Origin: Babylonia areolata
Lineage: Eukaryota > Mollusca > Gastropoda > Neogastropoda > Buccinidae
NCBI RefSeq assembly: GCF_041734735.1
Contig: NC_134883.1
Span: 16,121,747 to 16,185,746 of the forward strand
Direction of reading: 5' to 3'
Length of the DNA stretch: 64,000 nt
Position numbers and translations under genes: made by a program. This document shows, piece after piece, positions 22,022 to 35,992 of this stretch (position 1 is the first letter of the stretch; each line of letters starts with the position of its first letter). The notes below the pieces were generated by a model that was not told the DNA's origin, made no database searches, and saw nothing but the letters and a program-made list of their open reading frames with translations.

Positions 22022-23640
22022 GTGAGTCAAATGTTTCGCAAATTAAAGTTAAAATGTCACTATATAAAAACTAACTAGTACGTGAACAGATAGAGGAAAA
22101 CACGAAGTGTCCTTCCAAATGTTTTAAAAGGTTTTATTTTAAATGTATATTTTGATAATTCTTTTGTGATGTTAAGTTCGGCTGAATTTTGACATCAAAC
22201 CTGTTGGGAATACATCGCTGTTCATCGTATCGATAGTTTTCAGAACGGTTCATTTTCTGTGTTCCTTCAACGTTTATATCGTGTCCAAATTCAGATACTA
22301 GTGTCTTTGATCCAGGCTACCTGCTTCGCCGCCGGGGTGGCCGACGGATCTCACAAAACTGAACTACTGCTGACTACTACTGCCGTCACTACGTGATGGA
22401 CGGACCTTCAGTGTCACTGTCCCGGTCTCCCTAGAGTTTCTTGTCACCGTGACTGTGGTGGACGGTCACTACTACTACAGCTATACCTACTAGTACGACG
22501 GCTACTAGTGACTACTGCAACACACACTTACACACACACACACACACACACACCGTGGTACACACACGCGCGCGCCGGCGGGCCACTGCGCGCGAACAAA
22601 ATTTCAATGAGTCCGAATTAAAGCAACCAAAGCAACAGTTTATTTTGATACCATATTTCACTGGAGACAGTGGGAGAAAGATAAAACAGGTATGAAATCT
22701 TTTTCTTTACTACTTCACTGACTGCTAGACTAGGTAGATAGATTATGTAGATAGAAAATACTCCGCTAATTTTGCGTCACAAACACAAAGCATACTTTAC
22801 ATATAGTTGGCATCACTGCAGCCAGATCTTCAGTGAACATTTTTGAAGTCTGGACGACTGAAATTCTCTTTAGGCCAACTGCGAACACAAGAACTGAAAA
22901 GCAAAATAATTTCAAACGGGTAAGGTATGCACAACTCACTGGGTAGCATTACTGGCATTTGTCTAAACACAACAGAAAAACTCAAATTCATCCGGTTGGC
23001 ACTACATGCGCAAATCTACCCCCCTACACTCACACACCTGTGCGCTCACACACAAACAAGAGCATATATATATATATATATGCCATGCAAACATAAAATA
23101 TATAAAAATTCAAACTTTCAAGCAAATTATTAGAAACTAAAAATTCAATAAACACCATCACCCCCATGGCGTTGAATCTGTTTTCTCGCGATTGAATGTG
23201 TGTTATACTATACCTACACAACCTGTGACAGTCAAAATCACTGATTCGTGAAATGATACATTCGAGTAACGTGTGATCAATTCCGGACCAATTTTCAGTA
23301 ATTTGGGTTTGTTTGTTTTCGGTTTTTTGTTGTTGTTGTTTTGTTTTGTTTTTGTATGCGTGTGTGGTTTTTGTTGTTTTTACAATCTGGCGGTCTTTTT
23401 GAGGGGAAGCTATTTCGGCATGACCATTAATTTGGTTATTTCCCCTGACGCCGTTGACGCGGTGTTCATTCCATTCCATTAACAGCAGAACTCACTGACA
23501 GGAAATGGAACTGATGGATGAGCCTTTCCTTTCGCTGATGAAATGAGTTCATAGGGTGACAAACCATACCAACATTCTCCTTTCGGAAATAGTATATAAT
23601 TTTATGCTAGATTATAGCCTGCGACACTACCGCCATATCA
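22022..23640. other. Intergenic or intron, short simple repeats
   Basis: Holds a TGACTACTACTG-rich low-complexity stretch (22360-22520), a (CA)n tract (22530-22553), a CGCG run (22566-22576), an alternating AT run (23064-23082) and a T/G-rich stretch (23300-23390). No supported gene. Confidence 0.5.
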
Positions 23641-26267
23641 TGTTCAATAAGCTTATTAATTCTGACTCTGTCGACCGGCAAAATGCTGGACAATTCATTC
23701 AAGCATGTACAAAGTGAACGGGTATCACCGACAGTCTGTTGGTAAATGTATCTCTCTTCTTCTGCATATTAAAAAAAAATGCTTAAGACCTTCATCATTT
23801 TCTTTTTACCTATCCTGTTGTAGACCATTAGTTTTCTCGAAGATCATTCTTTGGAAGTTCTAAAATTTTATTAGAATTTATTCTCATGAAGTTGACCAGT
23901 GTAGTGCAACAGCGAACATTTTCATCTGTGGAAAATGCACCCAGTTTATAACAAATTTTCTCTCAGTCTAGTCATTTGAGCGTCGTCAGTTCCTGTGTTG
24001 GTATCTGTGTTCAGTTTTCATTTGGTTTACTTTTTAAGTTGGTCAGTTGTTTTTTGTTTTTGTTTTTTGTTTGTTTGTTGTTGTTGTTTTCTTTACCCCT
24101 AAAGCTGCCAGTCAGTTCAGTACACTTTCTTGAGCGTCAGTGACCGTAGGTTGCTTTTCTTCTTTTTCTTCTTTTTTTTCGTATTTTGTTGAATCCTAAT
24201 GAAACGGGCTCCCATCAGTGGTTGTCTTATACATCCCATTGTTGGATATTTAAATAACTTTAAGATTTATATGTCTTTCATCTCATCCGCTTCTTTATCT
24301 AAGTGTCAGAAGTATCTGTCCGAGTAAAACAACAATAATGGTGTCACCTGTCTCCATACCAGGAGCAGAACTGCAAGGTTTTACGTTATCTCCCCTGATC
24401 ATAATTGTTTTGTTCGCACGGAAGGGGAGCCACGATCGACATTACATTTGTTGGTTTCCTATATGAATGATGCATTGTAACGCTTTTAATGTATTGGCGA
24501 CTTGTTGTGCTTAGTTAATGAAATTGCTGCCCCCCCGCCCCCCCCTCCCGCCCCCCATCCCCCCCCCCCCCTCAGTTTATGACGACGCTTCAGGAATAAA
24601 AGTGCAGTAACAAAATATACACTTACCTTGTTTTTTTTTGTTTTTTCCCAAAATATTATCTCTCATGATTGAATGAAAATGCTGGTTACATCAGAATCTC
24701 CTCAGACAATGCTAGATGGATGACAATGACACCCACACACCCACACATACACCCCCCCCAAACCCCCCGCCCTCCACACATACATACAGATATAGGTATA
24801 TATGGAAACAACACCTCTGGCAAAAGTACACCAATTAAACAGCTTTCAGGTGGTCCTTATTGGCATCTAGGCATCAAACACCAGAAAGAACAATTTGTAA
24901 TCGATACTTTGAACATAGGAATAGCTGAACTGTCAGGTCCAATATTAGTCAATGTGTTCAATAAGCTTATTAATTCTGACTCTGTCGACCGGCAAAATGC
25001 TGGACAATTCATTCAAGCATGTACAAAGTGAACGGGTATCACCGACAGTCTGTTGGTAAATGTATCTCTCTTCTTCTGCATATTAAAAAAAAATGCTTAA
25101 GACCTTCATCATTTTCTTTTTACCTATCCTGTTGTAGACCATTAGTTTTCTCGAAGATCATTCTTTGGAAGTTCTAAAATTTTATTAGAATTTATTCTCA
25201 TGAAGTTGACCAGTGTAGTGCAACAGCGAACATTTTCATCTGTGGAAAATGCACCCAGTTTATAACAAATTTTCTCTCAGTCTAGTCATTTGAGCGTCGT
25301 CAGTTCCTGTGTTGGTATCTGTGTTCAGTTTTCATTTGGTTTACTTTTTAAGTTGGTCAGTTGTTTTTTGTTTTTGTTTTTTGTTTGTTTGTTGTTGTTG
25401 TTTTCTTTACCCCTAAAGCTGCCAGTCAGTTCAGTACACTTTCTTGAGCGTCAGTGACCGTAGGTTGCTTTTCTTCTTTTTCTTCTTTTTTTTCGTATTT
25501 TGTTGAATCCTAATGAAACGGGCTCCCATCAGTGGTTGTCTTATACATCCCATTGTTGGATATTTAAATAACTTTAAGATTTATATGTCTTTCATCTCAT
25601 CCGCTTCTTTATCTAAGTGTCAGAAGTATCTGTCCGAGTAAAACAACAATAATGGTGTCACCTGTCTCCATACCAGGAGCAGAACTGCAAGGTTTTACGT
25701 TATCTCCCCTGATCATAATTGTTTTGTTCGCACGGAAGGGGAGCCACGATCGACATTACATTTGTTGGTTTCCTATATGAATGATGCATTGTAACGCTTT
25801 TAATGTATTGGCGACTTGTTGTGCTTAGTTAATGAAATTGCTGCCCCCCCCGCCCCCACCTCCCGCCCCCAGTCCCCCCCCCCCTCAGTTTATGACGACG
25901 CTTCAGGAATAAAAGTACAGTAACAAAATATACACTTATCTTGTTTTTTTGTTGGTTTTTTTCCCAAAATATTATCTCTCATGATTGAATGAAAATGCTG
26001 GTTACATCAGAATCTCCTCAGACAATGCTAGATGGATGACAATGACACCCACACACCCACACATACACCCCCCCCAAACCCCCCGCCCCCCACACATACA
26101 TACAGATATAGGTATATATGGAAACAACACCTCTGGCAAAAGTACACCAATTAAACAGCTTTCAGGTGGTCCTTATTGGCATCTAGGCATCAAACACCAG
26201 AAAGAACAATTTGTAATCGATACTTTGAACATAGGAATAGCTGAACTGTCAGTTCCAATATTAGTCA
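23641..26267. repeat. Tandem duplication, two copies of a 1.31-kb unit
   Basis: 23641-24954 and 24955-26267 are near-identical head-to-tail copies (unit 1314 bp). I see only a handful of substitutions plus length changes in the poly-C tracts at about 24531-24573 and 25843-25885. Each copy contains the C-rich tract, a short AATAAAA segment and a weak open frame (at 24669 and 25985) with no recognisable similarity. Either a very recent duplication or an assembly duplication of one allele. Confidence 0.95.
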
Positions 26268-26799
26268 ATCGTCCTGTAACTTCAGGGAAAAGAGCAACAT
26301 GATCAGATGAACTAAACAAATTAGCCGATACAATGAGGGGGGGGGGGGGGGGCGTATAAATGATTAACAAAGAAAAGCTATTCAGCATTAAGATTAAACC
26401 ACCTTTTGAGTATTGCTTGCAGGGAAAAAGTCCCCACAAAATTAATCCTTGAAAATGACAACGTGTGGTTGGGGGAGATCTTCAAATCTTCAAACTGCTA
26501 TAAACCAGCATTAAAAAATCATTTTAAAAAAAGAACACCGAACAGGTGCAAATACGTTCTACACACTTAATAACACTCGCAGGAAGTCTTCAGTGATGAA
26601 ACTAGCAATGAACAGTATGTGCAGTCATATGATTATATAAAAACGATCATGAAAAATCCGTAAGTAACACACTAAAAAATATAAAATCACAAATTTTTAT
26701 GTAATGTGCACCTATAATTATGTGAAAAATAGTTCATTCAATAAAATGCTCTAAAAATGAAAAGGTCACAATTTTCAGTATTATTGGCCGATGATAATA

Positions 26800-26877
<78 letters not shown>

Positions 26878-27163
26878 TCTGTATGGCTGTATCTCTGCTG
26901 ATGGCGGTCTACACAAGCATCAAACCAAAAAAGAAAAAAGAAGGTAGAAGAAAAAATACACGACATATATGGCTAGAACACCCAGTCTTGCTGGAGAGAC
27001 AGAAAAGTGATCAATCAGTGCCACAACGTTCCTCAAAAGCTAAAGAAAAGCAACAGGCACGACCAGCTAAAGACCAATCCCAATGAATCCAGTTGATGAT
27101 GTGTAGCCCTGCTGACCGTGACGAGGGGTTACACAGTCTGACGTGTGTAAACCCAACAACGAT
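26268..27163. other. Intergenic, simple repeats
   Basis: Includes poly-G (26336-26353) and a (CT)n(CA)n microsatellite (26803-26875). No gene supported. Confidence 0.5.
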
Positions 27164-28398
27164 GACAGCAACACGTCAACAACACACTGTTCTTTAACAA
27201 CAACACGTCAACAACACACTGTTCTTTAACAGCAACACGTCAACAACACATTGTTCTTTAACAGCAACACGTCAACAACACATTGTTCTGTGACAGCAAC
27301 ACGTCAACAACACACTGTTCTTTAACAACAACACGTCAACAACACATTGTTCTTTAACAGCAACACGTCAACAATACACTGTTCTTAACAGCAACACGTC
27401 AACAACGCATTGTTCTTTAACAGCAAGACTGACGTCAACAATACACTGTTCTTTAACAGCAACACGTCAACAACACACTGTTCTTTAACAGCAACACGTC
27501 AACAACACATTGTTCTTTAACAACAACACGCCAACACACTGTTCTTTAACAACAACACGTCAACAACACACTGTTCTTTAACAGCAACACGTCAAGAACA
27601 CACTGTTCTTTAACAGCAACACGTCAACAACACACTGTTCTTTAACAGTAACACGTCAACAACATTATTCTTTAACAGCAACACGTCAACAACACAGTGT
27701 TCTTTAACAGCAACACGTCAACAACACACTGTTCTTTAACAGCAACACGTCAACAACACACTGTTCTTTAACAGCAGCACGTCAACAACACACTGTTCTT
27801 GAACAGCAACACTGACGTCAACAATACACTGTTCTTTAACAGCAACACGTCAACAACACATTGTTCTTTAACAACAACACGCCAACACACTGTTCTTTAA
27901 CAACAACACGTCAACAACACATTGTTCTTTAACAGCAACACGTCAACAACACATTGTTCTTTAAAACAACACGTCAACAACACATTGTTCTTTAATAACA
28001 ACACGTCAACAACACATTGTTCTTTAACAGCAACACGTCAACAACACACTGTTCTTTAACAGCAACACTGACGTCAACAACACACTGTTCTTTAACAGCA
28101 ACACGTCAACAACACACTGTTCTTTAACAGCAACACGTCAACAACACATTGTTCTTTAACAGCAACACGTCAACAACACACTGTTCTTTAACAGCAACAC
28201 GTCAACAACACACTGTTCTTTAACAACAACACGTCAACAACACATTGTTCTTTAACAGCAACACGTCAACAACACACTGTTCTTTAACAACAACACATTG
28301 TTCTTTAACAGCAACACGTCAACAACACATTGTTCTTTAACAGCAACACGTCAACAACACATTGTTCTTTAACAGCAACACGTCAACAACACACGGTT
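27164..28398. repeat. Minisatellite, about 38 copies of a 32-bp unit
   Basis: Unit core CAACACGTCAACAACACACT followed by GTTCTTTAACAG. Variation is limited to a C/T in CACT/CATT, AGC/AAC and small indels. Three or four units have an inserted ACTG making a full TGACGTCA palindrome (near 27428, 27812, 28068). It lies between the two host genes; no function is evident. Confidence 0.97.
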
Positions 28399-28849
28399 CG
28401 TTTACTGTGAACATATCAATAACACATCGTTCCTTATTTGCGACATGTCAACTTTTTTTTCAGTCTGACGACACATTGCTTTGAACTGCCCTTGACAATC
28501 AAAGCTTTTTTTCAAGGTGCTGTCAAATCCTGTGGATAAAATGTCGACATCTTGAAGATGCAAGACAACCACCATGGGAAAAAAAGGGGGGGTGTGCGTG
28601 TGTGAGGGGAGACGGGGGCGGTCCCACTGCCTTTTACGGTCATCGAGGCAATAAATTATTCGGCTATATATATATATATCCAAATTTCATCCCCTCCGTT
28701 CCTCTGTGTGAATGGCAGGTGAACATCGACGCCTTGTTGTGAACACTGCTCATTATGCATTCCTTCTTGAAGGGAAAATTTGCGGATATTTTGCCAAAAA
28801 TTATCTGTAGTCATTGTGTCTATCGCTCGACATTAAGAGACGGACTCAA

Positions 28850-29035
28850 CAATGTCGTCCGCCGCTTTAAACTTCCACAGGTTTTCACTCGTACCTGGGT
28901 GGACTGAGTAAAATCGGAGTGAAGTGCCTTTTTCAGGCACACAACACCATTCCGAAATGGGGACTCGAATTCTTATCACTGGTGCACACTGGACCACAAG
29001 TCCAACGTGCAGCCGACTCTGTTACCGCGTCACCC
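28850..29035 (-). mobile_element. Probable tRNA-derived SINE fragment
   Basis: On the minus strand the segment starts GGGTGACGCGGTAACAGAGT (A-box-like) and has AAGAATTCGAGTCCCCAT (B-box-like), then GGCACTTCACTCCGATTTTA and CCCAGGTACGAGTG. Layout fits a tRNA-headed SINE of a third family; there is only one copy in the window. Confidence 0.5.
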
Positions 29036-32000
29036 TTATTGTTTGTGTCGTCTGAGTCATTATAAACGACAGATAATACACACGACAGCATCTATAATTT
29101 TGTTCATTGTATCACACTTCAATGTTTTTTGTAATAATAATATAACAAAAAAACCACGTCAATATACTGTTTGTAATCATACAAAAACCGCAAAAATATG
29201 TTATTCACATAACGCACTGATGCTTTTCGTAATGTCTGTGAACTCTTTAAACATCTTCAGTATTTACACAGCTTCCACAGTGATATGATGAAAAGGTAAT
29301 ATTCAGTGAACACATTCAAACGGAATAATGATAATTATAGTATAACATTTGTAAAAGTAGAATGTAAAACATCGATTTACTTTAAACATGCCGTGATATC
29401 AAACCTCCATATGGAATAAAACCACCAGATATTCATGTATTTGAACACCACATCGATGTATGGAATAAACAATTACATGTCTAAAACACGATAGCAATTC
29501 AATCTGTTGACTGGTGTTTTTAGCAATATGGGAAATTTCAATATAAAGAATAACAATGAGTTACAAAATTAAAAGTATCTGATGATATCAAAACTAACAG
29601 ACGTGAATCTGTCTTCAGTACAATTTCGTGCAAATCTCAGAGTGAGGTTGAAAACGATGGGGGACAAAAATCTTTTAAATGAAGCAGTGAAAAGATACAT
29701 CACAATAATACGCAGCTCAGCTAAAGACCGAAGAATCGTTTGATGAAATATATACTCATAAACCAATTGCACACGCACACACACACACACACACACACAC
29801 GGGTGCGCGTGTAAACACATACACACGCATGTGTACGCATAGCCTCAACCCACTACCCCCATCCCTTCAGATACACACATGACAACATCAAATTTGCTCT
29901 GAATTGAATAATGACTTATAGCACCCGACAAACGCCAGACAATCGCTACATAAAATGAAAACCACTGTCTGAAGAAAAAGTGCAATTCTCTCGGCCTGAA
30001 CAACTTCCGGCACTTGACTGGTGCGAAAGCGCTTTGATTTGTCTGTGCACAAGATTCAGCGCTATTATTATTACTATTATTATTATTATTCAAAACAGTG
30101 CCACATGTATGGTGACCGTGATCCAGTCTTGATCATTCTGGACGTATTCTGAATGAAAACCAGTGGACAGTTATGGTGACGCCTATTTCCATCAATGGTT
30201 TGTGTCATTCGTTTGACTCAAGGCATGTTACCAGCACTGAGTGAATGGTTTTATTATGAAAACAAAAATTTTAAAAAAAGGCAGAAAGAAAAGAAAGAAA
30301 AAAAAGGAATCAAACCAACCAAAACCCACAGTCCACGTGCAGACACCATATCTGCTGATCTCCACAGCCGAGCTTATGTTCGGCCAGTTTGCCATACTGC
30401 CAGTAAAAACATTTTCTGACAGTCGCCCGCTGCATTGCCCAGAAATGCCAAACAACTACAAATTTGTCTCACGACAGTACGCCGGACACGGTTTTCGGGC
30501 CGTCGTGGATCTTGACCAGGGAAGAAATGTTGGCATACACAGCTGACTACGATAGACAGGCAGGCCGAATCCTACACACACCCTTTACAAAAGTTAACGG
30601 GGTGGTGTCAAGTGGAAGAAATCATGCGGTTTTCAACCCATCTCTTCTGGGAAGTGAGCGCAATGCGCCGGATGAAATATTTTGTCTTCTGTAAACAAAT
30701 ATAATAATGCTTGATTTGCTTCATACATCAACTGCAAATAAATCAGTTACTGTGGAAGCTAAAGTCCAAAATGCTGATCATGTTAATAACAGTATTTTGT
30801 TCGGTATATACCGACTGCGAGACATAAACGCAGTTTGTGTGGTACTACAAGTAGGTAGGCTATTCTCCTAACATTCAAATTAAACACAGAGACAACATCA
30901 CAAGAACATCTTTGTTCAACATGGGGGGTTGAATACTGTCTCCAAATCTTTAAACCACCTCCAACGTTGTGGACTAACAATTCTCGCGTTTCTCCACCAC
31001 ACACTCGGATATATTTTTTGGGGGTTAAAATAGCTATTTCATAATGTACCATTCCTACTTCAGGATACAGCCCAAACAGGCAACTGTACCACAGGTCTAC
31101 GTCTGTAAACATCGAAACTGACATTCCGACAGTCAATTCCCGACCATAATCACGTTTGCCGGATTTTAATACTCATGTTTGCCTTAACTTTCAGTTGCTA
31201 ACATTATCAAAGAAACATACGGAATAATTATGTTAAGTGAATCTGTTTTTAGTTTGATGACGATCGGTAATAATGAAGATGATGACAACAATCACTGTAA
31301 TAACGTTGTGGGTGGTGAAGATGTTGAAGAGGAAAAGGACAATAATCGCAGATATCTACAGAACAGTATATTACTATATATGTAGGTGTTTAGATTTGTT
31401 CACAAAGTCCACACAGTGTCAAATAGAAAGACAGACATATAAGCTTCCAGTGAGTAAAATGTTCCTGTTTTCGTTACACATTAGCTTGAATGGAAACCGT
31501 TTTATTTTTCTTCTCAATGCTTCCCCGATCAAATGATTAGGCATCATTTTAACATTATTTTCTTCGACAAATTCTGAAAATTACAGCCCGAGTAAAACTT
31601 GTCACGATTCAACATAAAGATAAGAACAGATCGATTTTTAAAAATATAGTCTGAACCGATTTCTAATGATTACAAAAGCCAGTCAAAATCACACAATGCT
31701 TAGGTCTATAATCAGAAGCAGTGTATACTCCTTGAAAGCTGAGCTGTATGCACAAAGAGAAAAACAACAACAATAATAATACAACAGTATAGCTGTTGGG
31801 ATTCCGTGTGAGCATCACAAAACGAATTTGCTGAAAGGAGCACACTGTGGCAGGTGTAATACTTTGTGGTCCGTAACAACGTTCGGGAATTTGTATAACT
31901 CTGAAATGAACAACTGACAACGACAAAAACAGAAAGAAAAAAGCAGACAGATGTAATGTGTCAGCTCTCATTCACATGAGGGCATCCATTGAACAACAAG

Positions 32001-32944
32001 AAGTAAGCGAAACAAGAAACGTATCAACAAACTAACCCTTTTTTTTCTCCTCCAAAAACCCAACGTTTGTTCTAGCGTCTGCAATGCAGAAACGTTCAAA
32101 ACTATACTATACAAAAAACACCAAAAACGTCACATTTTGCATGAACTACACTTTACTATAAAAATCTATAAACTGATCTATGAATGGATCACCACAAAAT
32201 CACATCTATTTACATACATAAGACTCCAAGTAGATATATGAAAAAACATATTTATCTCGAATATGGCAAACATTCTCGGCTATTTTAAAACCTTGTAATT
32301 TGTCCTTTGTGAAGTTGATGTAATGAGCATAAATCCAAATGTTTATGGCAAACGAAGCTTATGTCATGTTGTGTGATGGTGGGGCCACTGATACGGTCCT
32401 GGTGATTTCATAAACAGATAATACATTTGTATTTCCAGAAGTTAAAACATCTTTGATTTTTGCATTGAGAAATGGTGGAATGGTCGTGCATGTAATTTTT
32501 CCTTTGGGTGAGAACTTTTACAGCTTTCAATCTTCATGAAAACAATCCATTTTTTTTTTTAACTTCTAGTCTTCAGTTGGGAAGCTGCAACGGAGGAACA
32601 TCCCCACCCCCCCCACTGGCCAATAGAAGGAAACCTTTGGGTTTACTGATATTGTGCATGAACGGTATTTATAGAAAGCTGTCATTAAAACTCGTAGCGC
32701 ATTGACCTCAGCAGGTGTTTCCAGAATACAAATTTATGGGGGAAACATGATTTTTCCCCCCAGAGTTTTACCATTTTCCCATCGTTGATGTTTCATTGAA
32801 AAGGTCAGCTAAAACGGGAAACAATGTTCTTAAAGGTACTTTATAAAATTTCCTTAAGCGTATTTCATAAATCTAAGGGTTAGTTATAAAACTGTATTTA
32901 ATCGTTATCTAAAGCACTCTTTCTTTATACATGAATTGATTCAT
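29036..32944. other. Intergenic stretch without recognised genes
   Basis: AT-rich unique sequence with a (CA)n tract (29776-29801) and the LINE tail listed separately. The open frames at about 30200-30700 and 30783-31136 show no recognisable protein family and no splice context. Confidence 0.45.
30003..30091 (+). mobile_element. LINE 3' tail fragment
   Basis: GACTGGTGCGAAAGCGCTTTGA through TTCAGCGCTATTATTATT, split here as GACTGGTGCGAAAGC and GCTTTGATTTGTC. The same tail ends the LINE fragment at 52830-53255, so this is a 5'-truncated copy, ending in (ATT)n. Confidence 0.75.
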
Positions 32945-33175
32945 TCGTAAAGTATTTATATGAAACATTTAACATACTTATTATCTTCATGTAAAAGTTG
33001 AAACGAGTTCTTAACGTCTTGATGTAAAACTTTTAACAAACTCTAAAAATGTTGACGTAAAACTCGTAACAAACTCTCAACATCTTAATATAAATCTTAT
33101 AACGAGTTCTTAATTTCTGGATGTAAAACTTTTAACAAGTTCTTAGCAATCTTGATGCAAAATTCCAAACAACTT
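32945..33175. repeat. 33-bp tandem repeat in the probable 3' UTR of the membrane-protein gene
   Basis: About six to seven diverged units with the core TTGATGTAAAACTTTTAACA and a variable end. It starts 210 nt beyond the stop codon of the gene on the minus strand. Confidence 0.75.
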
Positions 33176-33385
33176 GAGCTCAGTTATTGTCTACTAAAAT
33201 CAGTTCATAAACCAGCCAGCACTGCTAGAGATCCGCTACCACCAAGAATTATGTGCATGAGAAAGTCTGTAGAGACTGGAGAGTTGCTGCCAAGTTGCTG
33301 TGAAGACAAACATGAGCGCTGTGTGAACTGGGCGGAGTCCCCGTTGTGGAGTAACCTGCCGCCAGCAATCAAACAGCCAGTCAGT

Positions 33386-34151
33386 CTACACGTCAATGGC
33401 CCGTTCCTCGGAATGGGGTCGGGGGGCATGGGGTCGGGCGGCAGGGGGCCGGTAGACGGGCGCGCGACCGAAGCTGTCAGCAGCCAGCATGGAGGCCGAC
33501 CCCGCCTCCCGCAATCCGAGGGGACCCCGCCGTCTGGACTCCGCTGTGGACACATCCACCACCATGTCCACCCCGCCCCCGTCATCCTCGTCCACCTCCT
33601 CCATCTCCACCCGCACGTCGCTGGTGTCGGGGATGTGGTCGGCGGGCGAGGTGGCGTCGGTGTCGGTGAGGCCGGTGCTGTTGAGGATGAGGGAGTCCCG
33701 CGGGTTGCCCTCGCCGAACTCGATGGGGATTATGTCGTAGATGGGCCAGGACTGCGTGTAGCGGTTGATGGCGGCGTGGAACTGCGTCAGGAACTGCACG
33801 CTGTCCGTGTGAAGGGAGGGCAGTCCGCCCGCCGTGGAGAAGATGAAGCGGAAGAGGAAGGGGATGAAGCCCCCTGCCGCCGTGGCCAGCAGCTGGTTGG
33901 TGGTGGAGACGCTGTAGGCGTCCCCGAAGGCCATCACCACGACGAAGACGAAGAAGAGGAAGACGAGGATCTTGCCAAAGCTCAAAAAGGCGGCCAGGAA
34001 GTGTTTGTACAGCGGGCCCGGCGCCCCGTAGTAGTTGAGCAAGATGGCGTCGTAGAAGAACTTCTCCGGCGTGAAGGGCGTGTCCTGGCGGTCCAGGAAC
34101 ATGAGCACGCTGGACAGGCGCCAGAACGGCTTGCCCTCCTTCACCACCAGT
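33386..34151 (-). CDS. Membrane protein exon 8 (last)
   Basis: Residues 750-1004. LVVKEGKPFWRLSSVLMFLD, a membrane segment around SFGKILVFLFFVFVVVMAFG, then STTNQLLATAAGGFIPFLF, QSWPIYDIIPIEFG and a cytoplasmic tail with EMEEVDEDDGGG and a Pro/Arg-rich end. Acceptor TGTGTGCAG, phase 2; TAG stop at 33388-33386. Strongly GC-rich, unlike the AT-rich flanks, which produces long false frames on the other strand. Confidence 0.87.
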
Positions 34152-35926
34152 CTGCACACACCGGGAAACCATGCACGTGCAATAACCCTTCTGGAGCCGA
34201 GAACACGACAACACAACAGTACAATACAAAACATTGCAATGCTATACAATGCAACAGCATGCACTGGTTGGGTTTCACTGTATAACGCGATTTCATTTCC
34301 CCCCTTATTTCTTTTCCATTTTCTCACATCATTTTTTCCCTTTCACGCTTCTTCCCTTTTTTCAGGTTGGTCTGGGTGTTAACATCCCATTGCTTTCATG
34401 ATTTTATTTCCCAAACTGAAGGAAAAGGTGGAAAAAAAAGCATCTACTCGCTTATTCAGTCAAACCTGTTTTGAAAATAAAAGTGCTCTTTCGACTGTAT
34501 CACAACCCCCGTTCTCCCTCGTTTTCCGTGCACCCCTACCCCCACTGCTCTGAAAATAGGTGGATAGCTCATTGGTCAGGAAAGCTGAAGCCAACTGGAC
34601 GCCATACTAACAAAAACTCGTATCCGGCTGTCAGTCTGTTGAGAAGTCGTCTACTAACCGGTGGCAGTTTCTGAACTGTAAATATGAATCTTCGATGAAA
34701 TCGTGTTATGCTTGCCCCCACGACATGCCGAATGTTGTGCCTTAATTGATGTCTGCCAATGGTTTATTTACCAAAGTCATTACAGGAAAACAGTGCAGCG
34801 ACACGTAGCGCAAACTTGTTGTGGAGTCACACACAGGAATGTCAGCTTAACTAACGCCGCGAACAAGTGACAGCTTGCTGTGAAGCAGCCACCGTAGCCA
34901 GCTGAGCGCTCGCTTACAGATACGAAGTTACCCCTTCGTGCTATACTGACACGAGTAACAAAATGGCTGATTGAACACTTCCGCTGGCTTCAGTTAGCAT
35001 AGGGGCTCAAAGAAGACGTGGGCTATTTACCTAATTTTAGATCAATGCCCTTACCCCCATCCTTCCTTCACTGTGACACACCAAAGCAAACCGTGTTGCT
35101 CCTTGCCTTATCCAAGGGGGCCATCTCACTGCTATGTTCAAAAGGCTGAAGGAAAGGAAAAGGGAAGGAGTTATTTCACGTGCCCCTTGAGAGCACTGAA
35201 ACATTATACATGAACACCTTTTACACACATCATATAAATAACAAGAGTGACGTTAACAACAACAAAAGTAGACACAAAAAGCCCATACGAGCAAACAAAC
35301 AAACAAATACACATTAACAATCAATTTTTTCCCTTCAAAACAGACAATGCTATTTTCGCTACTAATACAATATCAAGGGAGATAAGAAAAGGCGGCTGAC
35401 TTGACATCCGGGTTGTCGACAGACTGCGCCATGTTGCCCTGCACGCGCAGCGCGGTGTTCTCCTGGTCGACGGCCTCCTGGCGGGCGATGGTGTTGATCT
35501 CCTCCTTCTTCATGTCCATCAGCATGCCGTGGATCTTCTTGTGGTACGTCAGGTAGGTGTTGTGCACGTCGCTGAACGACGCCCGCCCGTACATCAGCAC
35601 CAGGAACCCCACTGAACCACACAGCACACAGCACGTGAATCATGTCTCTACACACCATCATTGTCACTTGCTGCAATTATTGTCCCTTGTAAGAATGCAC
35701 CAGTGTCATCAGCCACAAAACATACGGATCTCTCTCTCTCTCCCTCTCTGTGTGTGTGTGTGTGTAGGAAGGGGTGAAGGGGGTGTGCGTGCGTGTGTTG
35801 TTCGCCGATTTTACGTCTATTCGTTTAGAGTTATATCAGACGAAAAAGGAAGGGGGTGTGATGCAATGAACAAGACATGGGACATGGGGAAAAATTGTCA
35901 AGAGTATTAATGCTCTGTATGTGTGT

Positions 35927-35992
<66 letters not shown>

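Noticed and set aside
23641-26267. Two adjacent LTRs of a retroelement
   Set aside because: No internal region, no consistent TG...CA ends and no primer-binding or polypurine site; treated as a tandem duplication.
27164-28398. CRISPR-like regular array
   Set aside because: Units are contiguous tandem copies without unique spacers, and the window is clearly eukaryotic; the same holds for the other minisatellites.
30195-30694. Small plus-strand frames as genes
   Set aside because: No family similarity, no splice sites and no support beyond being open.
33152-34285. 377-residue plus-strand open frame
   Set aside because: Antisense shadow of the GC-rich exon 8 of the membrane-protein gene.
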